Assembly: GCA_015059785.1 (NCBI GenBank)
Contig: SUZS01000001.1
Location: 124,001-188,000, forward strand
DNA length: 64,000 nucleotides
DNA from: Rikenellaceae bacterium
GTDB taxonomy: Bacteria; Bacteroidota; Bacteroidia; Bacteroidales; Rikenellaceae
Direction: 5' to 3'
Part shown: positions 18,474-26,943 of the stretch, piece by piece
Numbering within the stretch: position 1 is the first letter of the stretch
How the letters are laid out: the number at the start of each line of letters is the position of its first letter
Made by a program: the position numbers and the translations under genes
Notes under the pieces: generated by a model
Told to the model about the DNA's origin: nothing
Databases searched by the model: none
What the model saw: only the letters and a program-made list of their open reading frames with translations

Positions 18474-19208
18474 AAATAATAATAAATTTTACCGCCACTC
18501 AACTCCCCCATGGCGCAATAACAACAGAAAGTGTGGAGATGATTAGCAAACTAATACACTTTCATTGAAACAGCCTAACCCTATCTCAACTACACAAAAT
18601 TAATCAACTTTTTTCATTGCACAAAAAATCTAAGGAGAATAATTCAACTACCGAGCGTATACAACTCTGCCACACCGCCACCGAAGCGTCTGACTCCAAT
18701 AAATACCACTCATAACAACAAGCACCGTCCGAGGGGTCGAACGTTCGCCGCAGGTTTGAGCAGAGCAAACGAGGCAGATGCAATCGCAGATTGTTTGGGT
18801 TTGACGGATGATGGCTGAAAATTCATTTTCAAAGACAATCATCGGTCAAAGACAAAAGATTGCGATAGCAATAATCGCCGACCAAAGACAACTCTACCAC
18901 ACCGCCACCGACTGACTGACCCCGGCTTCGGGGACAAAAAAAGAGAAGTCCTTATGAACTTCTCTTTTGCGTACCCTATGATGTCCTATTTTCGAACGAG
19001 TTCCTTCGGGACTTGGGTCGCCTTTGGTCGTTGCGAGATATTGTTCCCGACCCGAATAATCTTCCGTGGGTCGAAAAAATTGAATGATTGTGTAAAAACT
19101 CTTGACTTTGAGATATGAGCCTACTATATTTTAGTAGGTTTACATACCTAACTGCGCCGATGGTGTCGGCGTGGTTTAATAATAATTCTATGTATAAATA
19201 TTAAAAAG
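18474..19208. other. Non-coding 735-bp region at the left edge of the island
   Basis: No gene is supported. It contains a palindrome GAAAGTGT...ACACTTTC (18527-18564) that shares 19 bp, inverted, with 21317-21335. It also has a 24-bp direct repeat ACAACTCTNCCACACCGCCA (18661-18684 and 18888-18911), a ~90-nt imperfect hairpin with arms starting ATCGCA (about 18782-18870), a CCCCGGCTTCGGGG hairpin near 18920, a terminator at 18939-18968 and a CCTACTATATTTTAGTAGG hairpin near 19120-19138. The exact left end of the accessory island cannot be fixed. Confidence 0.6.
18939..18968. terminator. Intrinsic terminator-like hairpin
   Basis: AAAAGAGAAGT (18939-18949) pairs perfectly with ACTTCTCTTTT (18958-18968). 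No gene clearly reads into it, so an unannotated small RNA upstream is possible. Confidence 0.6.
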
Positions 19209-20105
19209 ATGTCGAAAAATGAAGACAAAAAGAAATCATTTGTAATGTACGACTCCTTTTTGGAGGCAATGAAGCACCTCAACGATGCAGAGTTTAGAGA
19301 GTGCGTGATGAAAATAAGAGATTATGCGTTGGAGGGTATTGACAAGGAGAGTGCAAGTCCGTATGTCAACATCATCATTGCGATGGCGAAACCCAATCTT
19401 GATGCCGCAAAGCGGAGGTATGAAGTATCTGTTGAGAATGGTAAGAAAGGTGCCGAGTTTGGTAAGTTAGGTGGCGCACCGAAGGGAAATCAGAACGCTC
19501 GCAAAAACAACCCCCAATCAACCCCGAAACAACCCCTTGATGTAGATGTTAATGCTGATGTTGAAGTAGATGAAAATGAAAAAGTAAATGTAAAAGGTGA
19601 TGATGGGGATGCTCCATCAGGTTCAATAGGTTTTCAATCTTCTTTTTCTAATTCTTCAATAGGGTTTTCTAATAAAGAAATCGTGAACGATAGTGAGCGA
19701 TTGGAAGAAAACAAAGAGAAAGAACCTATGCAAGAGGTCTATAACTTCAAAGGTCTTGAATCAGCTACGGCGAGCGAAGAGGAAGAAATTCATATAAACT
19801 TCAACAGTGAAAGTAACAATACTCCGCCCGTCAGCCCTTGTTCTGAAAAGGAGCCAGAGTGTTCCGCCGCCCGTCCTCAACAGCAGAAAGATTCTGGTAT
19901 GGATATGAGCAAATATTTAGAGGAGTGTATCATTAAGAACGCCACAAGACTTGCTTGCTTCCGCAAAAATGCCCTGCCCCAAGATGACAATCTCTTTTGG
20001 AGAACAGTAGGTTTATATTGCGACCTATATGGGGATAGCAAGAAAGATGCAGCGAGATTCTTGAATAAATTTATTAGTGAACAAATAAGGAAAGGTATAG
20101 TTTAG
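19209..20105 (+). CDS. DUF6291-like mobile-element protein
   Basis: 298 residues. The N-terminal ~90 residues (FVMYDSFLEAMKHLNDAEF, ALEGIDKESASPYVNIIIAM, NGKKGAEFGKLGGAPKGNQN) resemble the DUF6291 domain found in Bacteroidetes phages, plasmids and conjugative elements, often near replication genes. The middle (~105-215) is low-complexity and acidic, with runs of D, E, V, N and S. A conserved-looking C-terminal helical part follows (MSKYLEECIIKNATRLACFRKNALPQ, ending FLNKFISEQIRKGIV). Codon use is AT-richer than the flanking core genes. Role in element replication is a guess from relatives. Confidence 0.6.
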   Translation: MSKNEDKKKSFVMYDSFLEAMKHLNDAEFRECVMKIRDYALEGIDKESASPYVNIIIAMAKPNLDAAKRRYEVSVENGKKGAEFGKLGGAPKGNQNARKNNPQSTPKQPLDVDVNADVEVDENEKVNVKGDDGDAPSGSIGFQSSFSNSSIGFSNKEIVNDSERLEENKEKEPMQEVYNFKGLESATASEEEEIHINFNSESNNTPPVSPCSEKEPECSAARPQQQKDSGMDMSKYLEECIIKNATRLACFRKNALPQDDNLFWRTVGLYCDLYGDSKKDAARFLNKFISEQIRKGIV

Positions 20106-20129
20106 TGTATTCAACTCTTGTCTGTATTC

Positions 20130-20188
20130 AAAAAAATCGGCAGCCTCAATTAAGTGACTGCCATTTCTGTATTCGGATTATTCAAAGA
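20130..20188. repeat. Left arm of a 59-bp inverted repeat
   Basis: This arm matches the reverse complement of 26792-26850 at 56 of 59 positions (differences at arm positions 17, 34 and 42). It contains the hairpin GGCAG...CTGCC and an A7/T7 run, so read leftwards it also works as a terminator for the XRE gene. Confidence 0.9.
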
Positions 20189-20238
20189 TTTATTTGCTCT
20201 CAACAAATCTTTTGGGCATTTGCTACTTTGAATTGCTT

Positions 20239-20529
20239 TTATAAACCTTTTGCCGTCTCCAATGCCCTCTCCAAGTCTGCCACCGAAGAGACCTCAATAA
20301 CCTCTGTTCCCAACTTTATAAAACCGCTGATGGTCGGTTTGTTCTCTACCTCTATCAAATCCACAACATCAACTTGCAGCACTTCGGCAATGCGCGATAA
20401 AGTGCTTAGTGTTGGATTTCCATTCAATGTTGTAGACAAATTTACAGGGTGAACATCAAGCATTTCGGCAACCTTTGCCAATGTCCAACCCTTCTGCTTT
20501 ACGATTTCTTTTACTCTCAGTTTTGCCAT
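20239..20529 (-). CDS. XRE-family transcriptional regulator
   Basis: 96 residues. An N-terminal helix-turn-helix of the XRE/Cro-CI type is clear: VKEIVKQKGWTLAKVAEMLDV followed by HPVNLSTTLNGNPTLSTLSRIAEVLQVDVVDLIE. The C-terminal ~30 residues (KLGTEVIEVSSVADLERALETAKGL) are not a known catalytic domain. Regulators of this size usually control lysogeny or transfer in mobile elements. A -7-type TATCTTTG lies on its strand at 20549-20556, and the next gene diverges from it, a layout typical of a repressor controlling a divergent promoter. Confidence 0.88.
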   Translation of the reverse strand: MAKLRVKEIVKQKGWTLAKVAEMLDVHPVNLSTTLNGNPTLSTLSRIAEVLQVDVVDLIEVENKPTISGFIKLGTEVIEVSSVADLERALETAKGL

Positions 20530-20616
20530 AATGGTCCTATTTTAATCACAAAGATAGAAAATAAATATCAAAATACTAATTATTTCCATGTAAATTAAAA
20601 GAAAACACTAAAATAA

Positions 20617-20648
20617 TTTGGATTATTAATATTAAAATATTATCTTTG
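20617..20648 (+). promoter_or_regulatory. Promoter of the DUF2693-type gene
   Basis: TTTG 20617-20620, 20-bp spacer, TATCTTTG 20641-20648, diverging from the XRE gene; a likely target of that regulator. Confidence 0.75.
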
Positions 20649-20689
20649 TAGTAGAAAATAAAGGGTATAATACTAGTAAAACTACAGCT

Positions 20690-21019
20690 ATGACAAACAC
20701 ATTGGTAATTACAAATCAGACAGCAACAAGAATGGCGGTTATTGCAGCTCGTACAGGTAATGAGCTAATAACGGGAGCAAAGGCGATGATGATTGAGAAC
20801 TTGAAGCATAAGCTTCGTACAGGTGTGGCCCATTTTCTCTACATCAAAAAGAACGGAGAAGTAAGAGAAGCGTGGGGAACAACTAATTCTGCTCTTGCCT
20901 ACAAATATACCAACGGTAGGGGTGTTAGTCGTGAAATTTACTCCACCACCGCCTATTTTGACATTGAGAAATCCGCTTGGCGTTCGTTCCGTTGGGAGTC
21001 AATTGTAAAGGTGTTCTAA
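20690..21019 (+). CDS. DUF2693-type small protein (SH3-like beta barrel)
   Basis: 109 residues. An N-terminal helix (TATRMAVIAARTGNELITGAK) is followed by a strand-rich part with KLRTGVAHFLYIKKNGEVREAWGTT and FDIEKSAWRSFRWESIVKVF. The pattern matches small proteins of the DUF2693 kind that are common in Bacteroides mobile elements. They are predicted to have an SH3-like beta-barrel fold; their function is unknown. It has its own consensus promoter and a terminator hairpin (AAAGGTG/CACCTTT, 21007-21030) that overlaps its stop codon, so it is a separate unit next to the XRE repressor. Confidence 0.7.
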   Translation: MTNTLVITNQTATRMAVIAARTGNELITGAKAMMIENLKHKLRTGVAHFLYIKKNGEVREAWGTTNSALAYKYTNGRGVSREIYSTTAYFDIEKSAWRSFRWESIVKVF

Positions 21020-21040
21020 CGGGCACCTTTTATTATTTTT
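21007..21040 (+). terminator. Terminator overlapping the DUF2693-type gene stop
   Basis: AAAGGTG (21007-21013) pairs with CACCTTT (21024-21030), followed by TATTATTTTT. Confidence 0.7.
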
Positions 21041-21122
21041 CTATACAATGTCCCATCGGGTGTTGTTCGTTTAGGAAATATTTTTTAATTTTGTCAGTGT
21101 AATCATTTGATTACGGACATAT

Positions 21123-21335
21123 AGAAAGTGTTTTCGCAGTCCTGAAATGGAAATGTGGTAGTTTTCAATTGACTAAGGGATAACGAACAGCACTCATTTC
21201 TTGTATATATGCTATTGGTATACCCACACCAATCTATTGGCATATTACAGGTGTGGGGCATTGTATCGTTTATTTTAGTCAAGGTTTTACCACAACCTCC
21301 ATTTTGATAAACGGAAATCATCTCCACACTTTCTT
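21123..21335. repeat. Imperfect inverted repeats upstream of the giant lipoprotein
   Basis: This 367-bp gap (21020-21386) has no convincing gene. The left arm has AGAAAGTG (21123), AAATGG (21145-21150), TGTGGTA (21154-21160) and TTGACTAA (21169-21176). The right arm, on the other strand and in the same order, has AGAAAGTG (ending 21335), AAATGG, TGTGGTA and TTGACTAA (21304 down to 21275). Inside lies a further hairpin CCCACACC/GGTGTGGG. The spacing between blocks differs in the two arms. It could be a large RNA hairpin or an invertible promoter region. Confidence 0.55.
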
Positions 21336-21386
21336 TTTGTCATAACAGCGCAAACATTATAAACTAAATTTTAATACTTTACTGTT

Positions 21387-24300
21387 ATGAAGAGACTATT
21401 CTTTATTATTGCAGCAATGACAATGGTATTGTCAAGCTGCTCTGAAATCAACGACCGTCTAGACGGATTGGAGCAGACTGTTGATGCGATTCAAAACAAC
21501 CAAATCGCAACAATTCAACAACAGATTACATCTATCAAATCATCAATCTCTAAATTGGAACAGGCTGATGTAGAGCTTAAAGGATATATCACAACTCTTC
21601 AGAACAGAGCCATAGAACTGGAGAATGAGATTGCATCTACAAACAATAAAATCAAAGAGTTGAAAAATTCATTAGAGGGTGAAATCGACTCTGAAATAGC
21701 ACGAGTAATTGCACTGTTAGAGACCGCAAAGAGAGATATTCAATCTGAACTAAATTCCATCAACAACATTATTGGCAACTTAGAGCAGAAAGACAAAGAA
21801 CTCTCAAGTAAAATCAATCTGTTGACTGATTATGTTGATAATAGCATTGCCAACACTAAGAATTGGGCAACCGCGACCTTCGCAACCCTTGACCAGTACA
21901 ATGAATTGGCAAATATAGTAGCCAGCATTAGCATTGATGCAAAAACTGTAAACAAACTACTTAGCGAGCTGGAGGAGCGTATTGAACAGAAGCTAGCAGA
22001 CGCAACAAAGGGTGTTAAGGCGGATGTAGCAAATGCTGTTAAAGAGATTACAAAGGAATATAAAGATGCTATCTCAAAGGCCAACTCAGATATTACTACT
22101 GCGTATAACGAAGCCATCAAAACAGCTATTGACGAGGTTGAAGCTTCAATCAAGTCTTGGGTAAATAGTCAACTTTCTGGCTATTACACTATAGCTGAGG
22201 CTAATGCCAAGTTGGAGGCATTAAAAGTAGCCTTGGAGAGTAAAATCACCGCTTCAGAGAACTCTATCAAGGAGAGTATTTCAGAATTAGAAACACAGAT
22301 TAACACCAAGATTAACGAGAATAGCAAGCTTATCTCAGCTCTTGAGAATGACCTCTCATCACTCACTGCAGAGGCTGCAAAAAATGCCAATGACATTATT
22401 GCTAACGCCAATGCAATCGAGGCTAATGCCGAGAATATTCGCAAAAACGCTCAGGCTATTTTGGATAACGATGCCGATATTGAGGCTAATGCACAGTTGA
22501 TTGCTGCTAACAAAGCTCTCATTACAGCAAATAACTCTCTTATCAACCAGAACCAGGCTGCTATTGCTCAACTTCAAGGTCAGGTAAGCGCCAACAAGCA
22601 AGCAATCGTAGCTAACGCAACAACCATCGCAAAGAATGCAGCCGACATTAGTGCCAACGCAGCTCAGATTGCAAACAATGCCGCTGCTATTGCTGATAAT
22701 TTGGCGGCAATTACTGCCAATGCGGCAGAAATAGCTGCACTTCAAGAGGAATTGGTTGAGACTACAAAGGAGATTACTCAGGCTTATAAAAATGCTATCT
22801 CAAATGCAATTACAACCCTTAATGGCGAACTGCGTGACCACATTGCTTCGGAGGTAGATGCTGTAAACTCTACAATCGAGGCGCTAACTACTCGTGTCAC
22901 CGCTTTGGAGAAGGAGGTAAAGAATATCAAGGCTGCTATTTACAACATTCAGGGCGATATTTCAACCCTTCAGGAGCAGGTTGCCGCTATCTTGGCTCGT
23001 ATTCAGTCTATCAGCTATGTACCAAAGTATGCCGACAACAATGCAACAATGTACTACACCAATAGCAATGGTAAAATTACCGCTGGTAAAGCGACATTGG
23101 ACTTTGAGCTACAGCCAGCATCTACAGCCGCTGAGCTTATACCTGTTTGGCAGAGCGCACTGAGCGCTAAGGCTGTCTATACCCTTACACGCGCGTCGGT
23201 AGGTGAGTTTGTAAACCTTGCTATCGAGAGCGCAACCGCTAAGGATGGTATCTTGACCGTAGTTATCTCAGGCGCAGCTCTTGATGAGGCATTCTTCCGT
23301 AGCGAGATTTCTGCGAATGTTCGCCTTCAGGTCTCTGACGGCAACAATCAGCGTGCTTCGGAGTATGTAAATATGGTGCCATGGACTATTGACAACATCG
23401 CCTTCACTGATGCGACCTTCAAGGCGGTGCTCTTGGAGAAGTATGATACAAATAGCGACGGTGAGATTTCTGCCGACGAGGCTGCTGCAGTTACCTCTCT
23501 TGATGTCTCTGCAACTATTCCTCAAATCACATCTCTTGAGGGTATTGAGTACTTTGCCAACCTTGAGACTCTCGACTGCTCTTATAATAAGATTGGCTCG
23601 CTTAACCTTGCAAGTAATACCAAACTCACAACTCTCACCGCAGCTACTAATGCACTGGAGTCTGTCGCTCTGCCTTCGTCAGTAACGACGCTCGACTTGT
23701 CGAACAACAAACTCGCAACCGTCGATGTTAGCAAGATGAAGGGCCTCACCTCGCTCAATGTATCTATCAACAAGCTCGGCTCTCTCAATGTGTCGCAGAA
23801 TAAGCAACTTACCTCGTTGCTCTGCCTCAAGAACGAGCTGGCATCGCTCGATGTGACCAACCTTTCGCTCCTCACCGAACTCAACTGCTCGAACAACCAT
23901 ATCGAGAGCCTCAACCTCAGCAAGAACACTGCACTCACAGCGCTCGATGCGTCTAAGAATGCACTGACCCTGCTCGATGTTACTAAATCTGCAGAACTTA
24001 CAGAACTGCTCTGTAATGACAATCAGCTCACAAAGCTCTATATTGTCGGCTTGGCTAAACTCGCAACTATCAACTGCTCGGCAAACAACCTCGCAGAACT
24101 CTCGCTTGCTGGCTGCACCGCACTCACCGACCTCGATTGCTCGAAGAATGCGCTTGAGTCACTCAATATTATCCCTGCGCAGAAGTTGCAGACCCTCAAC
24201 TGCTCTGCCAACGCACTCACCGCGCTCGACATCAGCAATAATGCGGCCCTTACCACCCTCGACTGCTCTGGCAACCCTGCACTCGTTAAGCTGTGGGTTA

Positions 24301-25859
24301 AGGATGATGCACAGCAGAGCAATGTGGCTGTTACCAAGGATAAGACAACCTCTACCTACTATAACAACGGAGGCCTCTATATCCCTGACGCTAAATTGAA
24401 GGCTTACCTCGTGAATAACTACGACGACGATGGCGACGAGGAGATTTCTATCGTTGAGGCTGATAATATCACTATGGTAAATTGCTCGGGTAAGGGCGTG
24501 GCTGATTTGACAGGCTTGGAGTCTTGTACCAACCTCGTAACCCTCAACTGCTCGAACAACAATATCACAAAGATTGTATTGCCTAACCTCAAGCAACTCC
24601 GCACCCTAACTTGTAACAACAACCCTATCGAGCATATTAATCTCGATAACTGCGTAGCGTTGGAATTCCTCAATTTGCAGGGCGTTACTACCAATGCAAT
24701 CAACGGTACGGCAATTACGCTTGATAACTACACTCAGGCTGACAACTTCTATTTCACTGCTAAATTCACTCCGTTTACATCGTTTACGGTAAAGAATACT
24801 CCTACTCTTACCGACCTTGAATTTTATGGCGACTTTACCGATGTTGCCGTAACTGACAATACCGCACTTACTTCGTTGGTATTCCACTCGCCAGCAGTTA
24901 ATGCTACTCTGTCGGGCAATAGCGCATTGGAAGGTGTTGATGTTTCGGAATTGACTTCTCTCGAATTGCTCGATGTGCGCAAGTGTAAGTTACAATCGCT
25001 TGATGTCACCAAGAACTTGGCATTGACCTCGCTCGTATGTAACAACAACGAACTTACCACCCTCGATGTGTCGAACAATACCTCGCTTGTGAAGTTCTAC
25101 TGCAACGACAATAAGTTGCCTCGCATCAATGTTGTAGCAAACACCGCATTGCAGGAGTTTGATATTGCAAACAACTTGCTCTCTGCACTCAATATCCGTA
25201 GCAATACTGCACTTACCTATCTTAATGTAAGCAACAATGCTGAACTTTCGATGGTAGATATACAATACAATACAGCGTTGGAGAAACTTTACGCCGAGGA
25301 ATTGTCAATCGGAGAAATCACATTTGTGGTAAATACGGCATTGACAGATGTGAAATTGTGCAACAATGCAAACCTTAAAACAATCATTGTTGGCGATAAG
25401 TTTACATCTCGAAATGATTACCTTCACTTTGATATGGGAGGTGTAGAAGTCTATGATAATGCAGGCAATAGTTACGGTTATCCATATAAGGTTGGTCAAT
25501 ATATCCCTTGGTTTAATGGTGGCGTTGTATTTGAGATTGCAAATGAAGGTACAAACGGAAAAATGATGTCTATTACCGAGGTTTCAAAGAATTGGGGCGA
25601 TGCAAAAACTTGGTGCTCGAATTATGGAACGGGGTGGTACTTGCCTTCGTTAGATGAGTTGAAAGTGATTTACAGTAATAAATCGGCTATTAACTCAACT
25701 CTCTCTGCAAATGGTTGTACCACACTCGGAACAGGCTATTATTGGTCGTCTACTGAGGACAATGTCTACTACGCATCCATATTGCATCTCAGTAATGGTA
25801 GTTCAGGCTCCAACGGTAAGCAATACACAAGCTCTGTGCGTGCTGTCCTCGCTTTTTAA
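21387..25859 (+). CDS. Giant mosaic surface lipoprotein: coiled coil, leucine-rich repeats, DUF1566-like end
   Basis: 1490 residues. The signal peptide ends in a lipobox (LSSC). Residues ~20-540 are coiled coil, including a stretch at ~328-456 of near-perfect 7-residue ANA-x-I-x-x units. Residues ~545-675 look like a beta sandwich. An EF-hand-like DTNSDGEISADE lies at ~687 and a second acidic DDDGDEEIS at ~1012. Two blocks of LxxLxCSxNxLxxLDVS repeats (~717-1000 and ~1020-1340) form a leucine-rich solenoid. The last ~125 residues (NWGDAKTWCSNYGTGWYLP, then YYWSSTE) are a DUF1566/C-type-lectin-like domain, the same kind repeated four times at 44276-47287. It is probably exposed on the cell surface and binds a ligand. 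Codon use changes sharply, with CTC leucines only at about 23.6-24.6 kb. A terminator follows at 25884-25920. Confidence 0.85.
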   Translation: MKRLFFIIAAMTMVLSSCSEINDRLDGLEQTVDAIQNNQIATIQQQITSIKSSISKLEQADVELKGYITTLQNRAIELENEIASTNNKIKELKNSLEGEIDSEIARVIALLETAKRDIQSELNSINNIIGNLEQKDKELSSKINLLTDYVDNSIANTKNWATATFATLDQYNELANIVASISIDAKTVNKLLSELEERIEQKLADATKGVKADVANAVKEITKEYKDAISKANSDITTAYNEAIKTAIDEVEASIKSWVNSQLSGYYTIAEANAKLEALKVALESKITASENSIKESISELETQINTKINENSKLISALENDLSSLTAEAAKNANDIIANANAIEANAENIRKNAQAILDNDADIEANAQLIAANKALITANNSLINQNQAAIAQLQGQVSANKQAIVANATTIAKNAADISANAAQIANNAAAIADNLAAITANAAEIAALQEELVETTKEITQAYKNAISNAITTLNGELRDHIASEVDAVNSTIEALTTRVTALEKEVKNIKAAIYNIQGDISTLQEQVAAILARIQSISYVPKYADNNATMYYTNSNGKITAGKATLDFELQPASTAAELIPVWQSALSAKAVYTLTRASVGEFVNLAIESATAKDGILTVVISGAALDEAFFRSEISANVRLQVSDGNNQRASEYVNMVPWTIDNIAFTDATFKAVLLEKYDTNSDGEISADEAAAVTSLDVSATIPQITSLEGIEYFANLETLDCSYNKIGSLNLASNTKLTTLTAATNALESVALPSSVTTLDLSNNKLATVDVSKMKGLTSLNVSINKLGSLNVSQNKQLTSLLCLKNELASLDVTNLSLLTELNCSNNHIESLNLSKNTALTALDASKNALTLLDVTKSAELTELLCNDNQLTKLYIVGLAKLATINCSANNLAELSLAGCTALTDLDCSKNALESLNIIPAQKLQTLNCSANALTALDISNNAALTTLDCSGNPALVKLWVKDDAQQSNVAVTKDKTTSTYYNNGGLYIPDAKLKAYLVNNYDDDGDEEISIVEADNITMVNCSGKGVADLTGLESCTNLVTLNCSNNNITKIVLPNLKQLRTLTCNNNPIEHINLDNCVALEFLNLQGVTTNAINGTAITLDNYTQADNFYFTAKFTPFTSFTVKNTPTLTDLEFYGDFTDVAVTDNTALTSLVFHSPAVNATLSGNSALEGVDVSELTSLELLDVRKCKLQSLDVTKNLALTSLVCNNNELTTLDVSNNTSLVKFYCNDNKLPRINVVANTALQEFDIANNLLSALNIRSNTALTYLNVSNNAELSMVDIQYNTALEKLYAEELSIGEITFVVNTALTDVKLCNNANLKTIIVGDKFTSRNDYLHFDMGGVEVYDNAGNSYGYPYKVGQYIPWFNGGVVFEIANEGTNGKMMSITEVSKNWGDAKTWCSNYGTGWYLPSLDELKVIYSNKSAINSTLSANGCTTLGTGYYWSSTEDNVYYASILHLSNGSSGSNGKQYTSSVRAVLAF

Positions 25860-25883
25860 TTAACAATTAAACGATTTAACAAC

Positions 25884-25920
25884 GGTTGGTGGTTTTTCGC
25901 CACCAACCAAACTTTTTTTA
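25884..25920 (+). terminator. Terminator of the giant lipoprotein gene
   Basis: GGTTGGTGG (25884-25892) pairs with CCACCAACC (25900-25908), followed by AAACTTTTTTT. The AbiH ATG lies 4 bp after the T run, so AbiH may depend on read-through. Confidence 0.8.
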
Positions 25921-25923
25921 GCT

Positions 25924-26772
25924 ATGAAAACACTGTATATTATTGGCAATGGTTTTGATTTATATCACAATCTACCTACTAGCTATTCTCATTTCAAAGA
26001 TTATCTAAATAAAAAAGACAATACAAGTAACACTGTAAGTTTTTTAGAATATATCTTCAGAGGAAGTCTGTGGAGTGATTTTGAAAAATCGATTGGTCGT
26101 CCTAAAATAGATGTCGTATATAGATTATCACAAGAAGAGGAAAAGCGTCTGCCTGAGTTTAATAAACAAAAATGTGCATTAGAGAATATTTGTGATGCTC
26201 TCATACAAATCAAACTTCTATTTACAGAATGGGTAACATATGTAAAATGTTTACAATATAAATGTTGGAAAAAACTTTCAATAACAGCAAATGATAATAT
26301 TTTCTTAACTTTTAACTATACGCAAACATTAGAGAATGTTTATAATATACCCAATGAATATATTTGCTACATTCACGACCAATGTAATGGTGCAAACAAA
26401 GACACAATAGGAGCTGTATTAAATACAGAAAGATATATTTGTGGGTGTGACAGAAATGCTAGTATAGAAATTCAATCAGAGAATGAAACGATTGTAGAAC
26501 ATATCAAATATATGACGAAAAATGTAGATGAAATTATACAATCCCCCAAGTGGCAAAAATTTATAGATAAAATTATAAGCGTTCAACAAATATTTGTTAT
26601 AGGACACTCTGTGTCAGAAGTTGACCATCCATATTTTGAAAAAATAAAAGCTCTTGTCCCAAATGCTCAATGGTATTATGCTTGCACAGAGGCATATCCC
26701 GAAGATAATGTAAAAGAAAATCTAAAAAGTATTGGTATTTGTGCGAAAGCAGTACTCTATACAGATATTTAA
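25924..26772 (+). CDS. AbiH-family phage abortive-infection protein
   Basis: 282 residues. The family pattern is visible in order: N-terminal nucleotide-binding-like TLYIIGNGFDLYHNLPTSY, the acidic WSDFEKSIG, FLTFNYTQTLENVYNI followed by YICYIHD, and near the C-terminus VIGHSVSEVDHPYF. These are the conserved motifs of AbiH, first described on lactococcal plasmids, where it stops phage growth at the cost of the cell; the mechanism is unknown. The gene is much richer in A+T than the core genes, a sign of recent transfer. It lies just inside the right arm of the 59-bp inverted repeat, which also supplies its terminator. Confidence 0.85.
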   Translation: MKTLYIIGNGFDLYHNLPTSYSHFKDYLNKKDNTSNTVSFLEYIFRGSLWSDFEKSIGRPKIDVVYRLSQEEEKRLPEFNKQKCALENICDALIQIKLLFTEWVTYVKCLQYKCWKKLSITANDNIFLTFNYTQTLENVYNIPNEYICYIHDQCNGANKDTIGAVLNTERYICGCDRNASIEIQSENETIVEHIKYMTKNVDEIIQSPKWQKFIDKIISVQQIFVIGHSVSEVDHPYFEKIKALVPNAQWYYACTEAYPEDNVKENLKSIGICAKAVLYTDI

Positions 26773-26791
26773 TAAACGCTAGTCAAACAAT

Positions 26792-26850
26792 TCTTTGAAT
26801 AATCCGAACACAGAAACGGCAGTCACTTAATTGCGGCTGCCGATTTTTTT
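26792..26850. repeat. Right arm of the 59-bp inverted repeat
   Basis: Reverse complement of 20130-20188 at 56 of 59 positions. Read rightwards it forms a CGGCAG/CTGCCG hairpin followed by eight T residues, a terminator for AbiH. A serine recombinase gene starts 94 bp beyond it. Confidence 0.9.
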
Positions 26851-26881
26851 TGATTTATTTTATATTATCACACTAATTTTA

Positions 26882-26913
26882 TTTGCTTATGTTAATAATA
26901 TAATATATCTTTG
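26882..26913 (+). promoter_or_regulatory. Promoter of the small serine recombinase
   Basis: TTTG 26882-26885, 20-bp spacer, TATCTTTG 26906-26913; the ATG follows 30 bp later. Confidence 0.8.
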
Positions 26914-26943
26914 TATTATTAAACAAATGATATAATACTAAAT

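Noticed and set aside
18918..18934. CCCCGGCTTCGGGG near the left island edge as a second copy of the tRNA-Leu 3' end
   Set aside because: The likeness to the tRNA T-arm comes from a short GC palindrome; flanks do not match and the orientation is ambiguous, so it is not called an att site.
21103..21327. 74-codon minus-strand frame upstream of the giant lipoprotein
   Set aside because: The frame lies across the imperfect inverted repeats and has no family resemblance.
25480..25856. Diversity-generating retroelement
   Set aside because: The lectin-like end resembles a target, but there is no reverse transcriptase, no template repeat and no accessory gene in the window.
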